Shown here piece by piece: positions 1 to 4,692 of a stretch of 5,372 nt of DNA. A program made the translations under genes and the position numbers. Under the pieces are notes generated by a model. The model worked only from the letters and a program-made list of their open reading frames with translations. It was not told the DNA's origin and did not search any database. Within the stretch, counting starts at the first letter, position 1. Each line of letters starts with the position of its first letter. The DNA comes from Gammaproteobacteria bacterium (GTDB lineage: Bacteria > Pseudomonadota > Gammaproteobacteria > Chromatiales > Chromatiaceae), in the NCBI GenBank assembly GCA_024644505.1, contig JAHEHQ010000198.1:1-5372 (forward strand), written 5' to 3'.

Positions 1-2121
1 CTGGTCACCGGTAATCATGATGGTTTTGATACCGGCTTCATGGTACATGTCGATCAGTTTGTCCATGTCAGGGCGCATGGGGTCGGCCATGCCGGCCAAC
101 CCCAGCCAGGTCAGCTGGGCTGTCTTGGCCGGCATTCTGGCGTTGTCGAGCTCCCGATAGGCCGCGCCCAGTACCCGCAGCGCACGCCCCGCCATGCGCT
201 CGTTCTCCTTCATGATGGCGACCCTGGCTTCATCGGTGAGGGGGATACGCTCTCCGTCCCTGATCTGGTGATCACACATCTCGAGCACCTTATCGGGACT
301 GCCCTTGACCGCCAGTAGATGTTTGCCGTCTTTGTAGGGGTGCAGGCTGCTCATGAACGGGCGTCCCTCGGCACGGTAGCGGATACGTGTCGTCGGGTAC
401 TTTTCCCTCAACGCGACAACATCTATTCCGGAATTTATCGCCATCTCCACCAGCGCCTTCTCCGTGGGCGAGCCCTCCAGTTCCAGCTTGTCCGCATCGC
501 CATGGATCTCGACTTCGCTGCACAGAGACATCACCTGCATCATCCGCACCAGCTCTTCACGGGAGGTCGGATCGAAAGACTCTCCATCGACCAGGAATTT
601 GTCTTCGCTTACGTCGAACGCCTGCTCTCCGCCATGGGCCGCGACAACCGCCATCCGGTTCATGGTCAGCGTGCCAGTCTTGTCCATACAAAAAACCTGT
701 ACGGACCCCAGGGTCTCCACCGCATCCAGGTGTCTGACCGAGACATTATGTTTGCGCATGTTGCCTATGCCCATCGCCAGCGTGGTGGTAGCCACGGCGG
801 GCAATCCTTCGGGCACCGCCGCCACTGCCAGCGAAACCCCGGATTTGAGCATCTCTATCCAACCAAATCCCCTCAGGATGCCGATGACACCAACCACCGC
901 GCACACGCCGGCACTGATATACACCATCTGGGTACCCAGCTCCTCCAACTGGCGCTCCATGGGTGTCTGGGGAGCCTCTGCCTCGCCCACCATGGTCTGT
1001 ATCTTACCCAGTTCGGTGGCCTCGGCCGTCGCGATCACGATGCCTTTGCCGCTTCCGCCGGTCACATGGGTCCCCATGTAGCCCATATTGATCCGGTCAC
1101 CAAGTGCCGTTTCTTCAGTGCCCTTGAAATTGGGATTCTTGGAGACCGGCAGGCTTTCGCCGGTCAATGCGGATTCGTCGATCGAAAGCTTGTGCCCATC
1201 CAGCAGCCTCAGATCGGCTGCGATATAGGTTCCCGGCACCAACACCAGGATATCTCCGGGAACAATCGCCTCCACATCGATATTTTTACTGACGCCGTCA
1301 CGCAGCACTGCCACTTCACGCACACCTGTCTTGGCCAATGACGCGATAGCCTTTTCCGATTGCCGTTCAGTGATATAGCCGATCATTCCGTTGATCAGCA
1401 CCACGCCCATGATCACCGCCGCATCCACGGCACCACCCGTCATGACGGATATGACAGCGGAGGCACCCAGCAAAGCCACCGGTGCATTGAGGAACTGGTC
1501 TATGAAGATCGCCAGGTCTGAGCGCTTCTCGCCCGCTGCCAGGCTGTTTGGACCATAGCGCCCCAAGCGCACACCCGCCTCGTCAGCACTCAGGCCTTCC
1601 TTTACGGATACGACCAGGTGTTCCAGTACCTGGTCGGGGGACATGATGTGCCAGGATTTAACCTCCTGCACCTGCTTGCCCATAGCCACCGGCGCCGCCG
1701 CCAGCGCTGTGGCACCAAAGGCGGGGAGCGGGGAACCGGAACCCCCTCGCACCAGATTAGCCAGCCCTCCGATCGCTTCTCTTATGCCCGCCTTCAGAGA
1801 CTTGGGCTTTAAAACCGGCTTTCGGTCAGATGGCTTTCCAGCGACAACTGCGTGCCTGCTTTCATTTCGAACGGAATCGCCTATCTGCGTCTCGATAAAA
1901 GCGACCACTTCCTTCGGCCCTATTTCCGGCCCACACTTGAGCAGCATTCGCCCGGTGAGGATATTGGCTTCAGCCGAACGGACACCTTGCAGTTCACCCA
2001 ACCGGGACTCGAGCCGCTGCTTCAACTTGGGTGATCGGTAAAGCCCCGCGACCTCCAACCGCATGCGGCCACGTTGACCAATGGTTATGGGTTTGACTAA
2101 CCTGCGAGAAGTGGGATCCAT
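1..2121 (-). CDS. P-type cation-transporting ATPase with HMA-like N-terminal domain (partial, C-terminus off the left edge)
   Basis: Inner-membrane ATP-driven cation pump; 707 residues are visible. Residues about 17-78 resemble a heavy-metal-associated fold (GRMRLEV strand, then GV..AEAN..TG) but have no CxxC; the only Cys there is C63. A cation-ATPase N-terminal segment spans about 157-195 (SWH...RYGPNSL). TM1-TM2 lie near 206-251, the actuator motif TGES is at 320-323, TM3 near 398-416, and TM4 carries PEGLP at 437-441. The phosphorylated Asp is D480 in DKTGT, the ATP-binding KGSPD starts at 606, and TGDQ is at 704-707. The hinge GDGxND and TM5 onward are missing because the window ends. 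PEGLP is typical of P2 (calcium-type) pumps, whereas P1B metal pumps have CPC/SPC-type motifs. The ion is therefore unproven; Ca2+, Mn2+ or another divalent cation is possible. The start at 2121 was chosen because AAAGAG lies 9 bases upstream. In-frame ATGs at 2139 and 2331 are alternatives with no clear ribosome binding site. Confidence 0.93.
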   Translation of the reverse strand, partial: MDPTSRRLVKPITIGQRGRMRLEVAGLYRSPKLKQRLESRLGELQGVRSAEANILTGRMLLKCGPEIGPKEVVAFIETQIGDSVRNESRHAVVAGKPSDRKPVLKPKSLKAGIREAIGGLANLVRGGSGSPLPAFGATALAAAPVAMGKQVQEVKSWHIMSPDQVLEHLVVSVKEGLSADEAGVRLGRYGPNSLAAGEKRSDLAIFIDQFLNAPVALLGASAVISVMTGGAVDAAVIMGVVLINGMIGYITERQSEKAIASLAKTGVREVAVLRDGVSKNIDVEAIVPGDILVLVPGTYIAADLRLLDGHKLSIDESALTGESLPVSKNPNFKGTEETALGDRINMGYMGTHVTGGSGKGIVIATAEATELGKIQTMVGEAEAPQTPMERQLEELGTQMVYISAGVCAVVGVIGILRGFGWIEMLKSGVSLAVAAVPEGLPAVATTTLAMGIGNMRKHNVSVRHLDAVETLGSVQVFCMDKTGTLTMNRMAVVAAHGGEQAFDVSEDKFLVDGESFDPTSREELVRMMQVMSLCSEVEIHGDADKLELEGSPTEKALVEMAINSGIDVVALREKYPTTRIRYRAEGRPFMSSLHPYKDGKHLLAVKGSPDKVLEMCDHQIRDGERIPLTDEARVAIMKENERMAGRALRVLGAAYRELDNARMPAKTAQLTWLGLAGMADPMRPDMDKLIDMYHEAGIKTIMITGDQ

Positions 2122-2300
2122 CGGTATTGACTCTTTCATGGCAATGATTTGGTCTTTGTTATTGATGCGTGAAAGCGGCTCGAACTGGGACTCGTTTCGG
2201 CCACTGCGCGGCTTCGCATGTTTGTTCCGCGTTGTTCCTGCCTCCGCCCTATGTTCTGCTCGAGGCGATTTTTGGGGACAATAGTCGGCGGAATATCCGG

Positions 2301-2320
2301 TAATCGTTTTGTAACGATTA
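2301..2320. promoter_or_regulatory. Perfect inverted repeat upstream of the ATPase gene (candidate operator)
   Basis: The arms TAATCGTT (2301-2308) and AACGATTA (2313-2320) are exact reverse complements separated by TTGT. The site lies about 180 bases upstream of the chosen ATPase start, in the most AT-rich part of the spacer. An AT-rich dyad of this size with no T tract looks more like a dimeric-repressor or activator site than a terminator. No regulator gene is visible in the window, so the binding protein is unknown. Confidence 0.4.
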
Positions 2321-2408
2321 AGTGATCGCATATTACAAGTACTTTATTGCAACTTTGTGACAATATTGATCGAGTCCCTGCCATTTCCTTTCGCGGCAGG
2401 ATATAACC

Positions 2409-2426
2409 GGTAAGGTTTACCCTACC
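2409..2426 (-). other. Stem-loop just downstream of the peptidase stop
   Basis: Read on the minus strand this is GGTAGGG, loop TAAA, CCTTACC: a 7-bp stem with one G-U pair and a 4-base loop, beginning about 48 bases after the peptidase stop codon. It could protect the 3' end of the mRNA or act as a weak terminator. The following sequence (GGTTATATCC) has no U tract, so an intrinsic terminator is not supported. Confidence 0.35.
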
Positions 2427-2474
2427 CCACAATTTCCCAATGATACTCGACGACGGCAAGCTCAGCCGATGCGC

Positions 2475-3335
2475 TCAAACAGCCCTGTTGAGCTTGAGCC
2501 AGCCTTTTATCAGGGGTTTCGCAATCGGCCTGATGAGGGTTTGCATGACACTCCGGCCGCGCCGTTTTCCCGGGTTGCCCGGGCGAATCTGAACGGGCCT
2601 CCCGGTTATCTCATGATGCAATAGCGCAGTCTGAATCGGGCGGGGTGCAGGATACGGGATCGCACCCCTAATAAACCACGGCCAGAAATTGAGGACCGAT
2701 ACCATGGAAGCCGCGATATAGGTCATTGAACAAGCCATCAGAATCATACGTGCATCCTTGACCTGTTCCTCCTTTATGTACCTCCTTCTGAGCATGGGGA
2801 GTGCACGATTGAAACTGGCGTCGAATTCCGAAGGGATCGCCGAAAGCTGCGCGATCAGCCCGGTGCCCAGTATCCCGAACACCGTCGTACCCATCGTCAT
2901 AAATGGGAAGGGCCTGCGGGTGGCCATTGAAAACATGGGTACGGCCACCAGCATGATGGAACCTATCTGACTTACCACCTGAGCCACCTTGGAGAGGTGG
3001 GCTCTCAGCACAAAAGGTGTGTAATCCGATGCATCCTGCAGGGCATGGGATACCTCATGTGCCGCAGTTGTCAGCGCCGTGAGAGTCTTGCGATCAATCC
3101 TGTTTCGGGCAATACGCACCGCTCTGGCTTTGTGATCGTAATGATCGCCGATATCTGTACTTTCAACCTTGATAACCTCAAGTTTATGGTCATCCAGGAT
3201 CTCCCGGACAAGTTCCCTTGCCGTAACATTAACGTCCAGGTCCTCCTTGTCATGTTTTTTCAGGAGATAACTCACCCACGCCCGCGGTCCGAAGATAAGT
3301 ACGGTCGCGGGGATCAGTATGACTACGGGATGCAT
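2475..3335 (-). CDS. YugP-like membrane zinc metallopeptidase
   Basis: A 286-residue protein of the neutral zinc metallopeptidase (YugP / Zn_peptidase_2) family, membrane-anchored and of unknown substrate. A hydrophobic segment at about 3-18 forms the N-terminal anchor. The family block DHYDHKA...VRIA at about 64-75 precedes the zinc motif HEVSH (H93, E94, H97) in AAHEVSHALQ. Family members usually have HEVGH, so Ser at 96 is a small variation. E170 in PSEFDAS is the likely third zinc ligand, by analogy with the family's P-E-F/L-(D/N)-AS block. Further hydrophobic segments lie at about 117-136, 147-166 and 196-222. The basic, proline-rich tail after about residue 228 extends past where YugP proteins (about 225-230 residues, from memory) normally end. 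The start is supported by GGGAG six bases upstream. The gene follows the lysine-rich gene by 65 bases and is probably in the same transcript. Confidence 0.9.
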   Translation of the reverse strand: MHPVVILIPATVLIFGPRAWVSYLLKKHDKEDLDVNVTARELVREILDDHKLEVIKVESTDIGDHYDHKARAVRIARNRIDRKTLTALTTAAHEVSHALQDASDYTPFVLRAHLSKVAQVVSQIGSIMLVAVPMFSMATRRPFPFMTMGTTVFGILGTGLIAQLSAIPSEFDASFNRALPMLRRRYIKEEQVKDARMILMACSMTYIAASMVSVLNFWPWFIRGAIPYPAPRPIQTALLHHEITGRPVQIRPGNPGKRRGRSVMQTLIRPIAKPLIKGWLKLNRAV

Positions 3336-3341
3336 AAAGCT

Positions 3342-3346
3342 CTCCC
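3342..3346 (-). promoter_or_regulatory. Ribosome binding site of the peptidase gene, abutting a hairpin
   Basis: GGGAG on the minus strand lies 6 bases before the ATG at 3335. It begins at the very base after the 3' arm of the inverted repeat at 3347-3373. A folded hairpin would therefore place the ribosome binding site directly at the foot of the stem, which could affect ribosome access. Confidence 0.55.
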
Positions 3347-3373
3347 GGCGAGACGGCAGGATACCGTCTCGCC
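3347..3373 (-). promoter_or_regulatory. Perfect 10-bp inverted repeat between the lysine-rich gene and the peptidase gene
   Basis: The arms GGCGAGACGG (3347-3356) and CCGTCTCGCC (3364-3373) are exact reverse complements around a 7-base loop. The structure begins about 27 bases after the lysine-rich gene stop at 3401 and ends next to the peptidase ribosome binding site. It has no T run on either strand, so it is more likely an intercistronic mRNA-stability or translation-control hairpin, or a leaky terminator, than a classical terminator. The pairing is read directly from the sequence; the role is inference. Confidence 0.6.
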
Positions 3374-3400
3374 TTCAGATGGCAATCGCTCTCGTGATGA

Positions 3401-3970
3401 TTAGACCTTCTTTGCCGCTGCCTTTTTTCTGGCGACGGATTTCTTCTTCGCAGCGGTCTTCTTGACAACCTTTTTCCTGGCAGCTTTCTTTTTCGGCGCG
3501 GCCTTCTTCTTGGCGGCAGTCTTTTTGACCACTTTTTTCTTGGTCGCCTTCTTTTTGACAACCTTCTTCTTGGCGGTCTTCTTTTTGGCGGCTTTTTTCT
3601 TCGCCGTCTTCTTTTTGGCCGGCGTTCCATCGGTTGAACCCAGGGCGTGACTGCGCAGATCCTCAAAGCGATCCCCGATCACCTTCATGGAGATCTCACT
3701 CGCCTCCTTGACCTCTTCCAAAAGACCCCTTATCAGTTCTGCCGGATCCTTGACACTGACCTTCCCGGCCACGGATGCCGTCGTTTCGGCCACACTGCTG
3801 GCCACATCGGATATCTTCTCCGTGAGATCGTCAAAACGCTGCTTCACTTCCGATGCCAGTGAGGTACTGGTATTCTCAACCTCACTGACAAATCCCTTGA
3901 TAGTCTCTCTGATACCTGCAGTGGGATCTGCCGCGGTCTTCTTGCTTACTTTTTTCTTTGTGGAACTCAT
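3401..3970 (-). CDS. Lysine/alanine-rich histone-H1-like tail protein with phasin-like helical N-terminal half
   Basis: A 189-residue protein. After a short basic start (SSTKKKVSKK), residues about 18-110 are predicted amphipathic helix, rich in Ala, Ser, Glu, Val and Asp with heptad-like hydrophobics and no Cys or Trp, like phasins or apolipoproteins. Residues 117-189 are a 73-residue tail with 37 Lys, 2 Arg and no acidic residue, built from KKK blocks spaced by AA, TA or VV pairs. Such tails bind nucleic acid or polyanions, as in bacterial H1-like proteins, AlgP and the granule protein PhaF. PhaF also joins a helical granule-binding half to a histone-like half, but I can show only shared architecture, not homology. 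The ATG at 3970 was chosen over the in-frame ATG at 3991 because GAGGGGAAGG precedes it with good spacing; the longer start (196 residues) has none. The gene lies upstream of the peptidase. Confidence 0.85.
   Translation of the reverse strand: MSSTKKKVSKKTAADPTAGIRETIKGFVSEVENTSTSLASEVKQRFDDLTEKISDVASSVAETTASVAGKVSVKDPAELIRGLLEEVKEASEISMKVIGDRFEDLRSHALGSTDGTPAKKKTAKKKAAKKKTAKKKVVKKKATKKKVVKKTAAKKKAAPKKKAARKKVVKKTAAKKKSVARKKAAAKKV
3404..3622 (-). repeat. Degenerate in-gene repeat encoding KKK-AA/TA/VV units
   Basis: This part of the lysine-rich gene consists of short repeating units, seen on the plus strand as runs of TTCTTCTT or TTTTT alternating with GGCGGC-type codons. The nine-residue unit KKVVKKTAA, followed by KKK, occurs twice. 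The two DNA copies (around 3449-3470 and 3512-3538) differ at several third positions yet encode the same residues. The repeat is an old one kept at protein level, not a fresh slippage array. Confidence 0.7.
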
Positions 3971-4143
3971 GGCTGCCTTCCCCTCAGTCATAAAAATTCA
4001 ATTGTGCATTTTGCTGTAAACAAACCGGCCCCCGGGATATTCGCGGACCCAGGATGCATGTCATCCTTGGTTTGACCAATTGTTTCGAAAGCCACCGCTG
4101 AAGCGGCATTTTCAGCTTCTGTTACATAGAACAGCTTCCGGCA
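3971..4143. other. Spacer upstream of the lysine-rich gene with hairpins and a weak promoter candidate
   Basis: This 173-base spacer lies between the small membrane protein stop and the lysine-rich gene start. It contains the ribosome binding site GAGGGGAAGG (3976-3985). A stem-loop at 4048-4070 has arms AGGATG/CATCCT (4051-4056 and 4062-4067), extended by two GC pairs across one mismatch. A short CCGCT/AGCGG dyad lies near 4095-4106. A TTTACA hexamer (minus strand, 4015-4020) could be a -35 box, but the AT stretch at 3990-3997 is only a poor -10, so the promoter is tentative. If it is real, transcription would begin at or downstream of the ATG at 3991, favouring the shorter start at 3970. 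No T-tailed terminator follows the small gene. Confidence 0.4.
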
Positions 4144-4371
4144 CTACAATTCACCTTCCTCGAACTGTGGTATGGCCCCTTGGTCGCCCACTATCATTTT
4201 TGTGAGAGCGGCTCCCGCAATCGCACCGATAACGCCACCTCCCAGGACACCCCAGGTGCCCAGTGGCACCGCGTATCTGGCGGCCAGACGGGTTGCCCCC
4301 CACCAACCGCCGGTTGCACCGAGAATAGTCCCGGCCCATACCATCAACGAGTCTTTCGAGTTCTGATCCAT
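4144..4371 (-). CDS. Small glycine-rich membrane protein of unknown function
   Basis: A 75-residue protein that I do not recognise. Residues about 9-27 form a first hydrophobic segment (VWAGTILGATGGWWGATRL). Residues about 36-62 form a second one very rich in Gly and Ala (LGTWGVLGGGVIGAIAGAAL), with G-xxx-G/A spacing typical of glycine-zipper helices that pack tightly or oligomerise in membranes. The C-terminus is acidic (FEEGEL). The start at 4371 is chosen because GGAGGG lies 4 bases upstream; an in-frame TTG at 4383 overlaps that site and is unlikely. It is the first gene of the leftward block, about 320 bases from the divergent EcsC gene. A small membrane subunit, a membrane-shaping protein or a chaperone of the neighbouring pump are possibilities, but nothing in the sequence decides between them. 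Confidence 0.72.
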   Translation of the reverse strand: MDQNSKDSLMVWAGTILGATGGWWGATRLAARYAVPLGTWGVLGGGVIGAIAGAALTKMIVGDQGAIPQFEEGEL

Positions 4372-4375
4372 ATCG

Positions 4376-4381
4376 CCCTCC
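4376..4381 (-). promoter_or_regulatory. Ribosome binding site deciding the start of the small membrane protein
   Basis: GGAGGG on the minus strand lies 4 bases before the ATG at 4371. It sits inside the only alternative coding extension, from the TTG at 4383, so it supports the ATG start and a 75-residue product. Confidence 0.65.
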
Positions 4382-4383
4382 AA

Positions 4384-4401
4384 TGTAACAAAAATATTAC
4401 A
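4384..4401. promoter_or_regulatory. Dyad TGTAA-N8-TTACA overlapping the small-gene promoter
   Basis: The arms TGTAA (4384-4388) and TTACA (4397-4401) are exact reverse complements, 13 bases apart start to start. The right arm overlaps the candidate -10 box of the leftward promoter at 4394-4399, a position where a bound regulator would block RNA polymerase. The arms are short, so chance occurrence in AT-rich DNA is a real alternative. Confidence 0.3.
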
Positions 4402-4421
4402 GCGCTCTGAATAAAAGTCAG
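4394..4421 (-). promoter_or_regulatory. Candidate sigma-70 promoter for the leftward block
   Basis: On the minus strand CTGACT (4416-4421; 4 of 6 matches to TTGACA) is followed after 16 bases by TAATAT (4394-4399; 4 of 6 matches to TATAAT). This would start transcription around 4387, giving a leader of roughly 16 bases that contains the GGAGGG ribosome binding site. Spacing and position fit, but both boxes are imperfect. Confidence 0.35.
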
Positions 4422-4453
4422 AAACATGAAGAGTTTAGTACAAGTTCCGTGAA

Positions 4454-4474
4454 ATCTGTTAACAAAAAACAGAT
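4454..4474. promoter_or_regulatory. 7-bp inverted repeat ATCTGTT-N7-AACAGAT in the divergent region
   Basis: The arms ATCTGTT (4454-4460) and AACAGAT (4468-4474) are exact reverse complements around AACAAAA. The site lies upstream of the leftward promoter candidate and between the two divergent genes, where a shared operator would be expected. It could also form an RNA hairpin, but it is not followed by a T run on either strand. No regulator is encoded in the window. Confidence 0.35.
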
Positions 4475-4692
4475 CAATTCAAAAACCTTGGGATTCATTT
4501 TGATCCAGCGCAATTTGTAACTGTTTTGTGGATACGCAAGCGGGGATATATCGTAGAATTTTTATCAGTGGGCTCAGGCGGGAATTTCGAGATCCCGCAG
4601 TTTGTCATACGCGCAGTCCGCATCTTCACGGTTATGTCAATGCACAGAACGTCGGAACAACGCAACAAAACAGCTTACAAGGGGTAAGGATC

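Larger units (their letters stand above)
2122..2474. other. 353-base spacer between the peptidase stop and the ATPase start
   Basis: This gap separates the peptidase gene from the downstream ATPase gene, both read leftward. I see no convincing gene in it. It holds an AT-rich core at about 2300-2370, an 8-bp inverted repeat at 2301-2320, a stem-loop at 2409-2426 just after the peptidase stop, and a weaker hairpin with arms CCTGCC/GGCAGG (2377-2382 and 2395-2400). None of the hairpins is followed by a T run on the minus strand, so none is a classical terminator. Its length and AT content suggest that the ATPase has its own promoter here, but I could not find a -35/-10 pair with good spacing. 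The ATPase frame stays open upstream to an ATG at 2331, so part of this spacer could be coding. Confidence 0.5.
4372..4692. other. Divergent intergenic region between the small membrane protein and EcsC genes
   Basis: About 320 AT-rich bases separate the two divergently read genes and must hold promoters for both. It contains two dyads (4384-4401 and 4454-4474), a 6-bp-arm hairpin GCGGGA/TCCCGC at 4578-4598 in the presumed EcsC leader, and promoter-like hexamers. For EcsC, TAGAAT at 4554-4559 is a good -10 box, but nothing at the right distance upstream resembles a strong -35, so an activator- or stress-sigma-dependent promoter is possible. I see no convincing small gene or RNA gene here. Confidence 0.5.

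Noticed and set aside
319..1341. A 340-codon open frame on the plus strand
   Set aside because: It lies entirely antisense to the ATPase, whose frame shows TGES, PEGLP and DKTGT. The plus-strand product is rich in His, Gln and Arg and matches nothing recognisable.
2136..2459. A 107-codon minus-strand frame in the spacer before the ATPase
   Set aside because: It needs a TTG start, has no ribosome binding site, gives an unremarkable composition and overlaps the regulatory-looking region and the ATPase N-terminal ATG at 2139.
3404..3622. The repeating TTCTTCTTGGCGGC-like stretch as a CRISPR or tandem-repeat array
   Set aside because: There are no constant-length repeats with unique spacers. 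The pattern follows codons of the lysine-rich tail and stays in frame.
3462..3650. A plus-strand frame encoding a very hydrophobic Phe/Leu/Ala protein resembling a membrane protein
   Set aside because: It is the antisense reading of the lysine repeats (AAG/AAA read back as CTT/TTT), which automatically yields Phe and Leu runs.
3250..3666. A 138-codon minus-strand frame rich in Arg, Lys and Pro
   Set aside because: It is the shifted frame of the lysine-rich gene, continuing into the peptidase start. The other frame has the ribosome binding site and coherent helical composition.
4500..4513. A possible FNR/CRP-type site, TTGATCCAGCGCAA
   Set aside because: Only one half-site is good; the other half has two mismatches to the FNR palindrome, which is expected by chance in AT-rich DNA.
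4578..4598. The hairpin GCGGGA-N9-TCCCGC as a terminator or riboswitch in the EcsC leader
   Set aside because: The stem is only 6 bp with a 9-base loop, no T run follows, and no conserved riboswitch core is visible.
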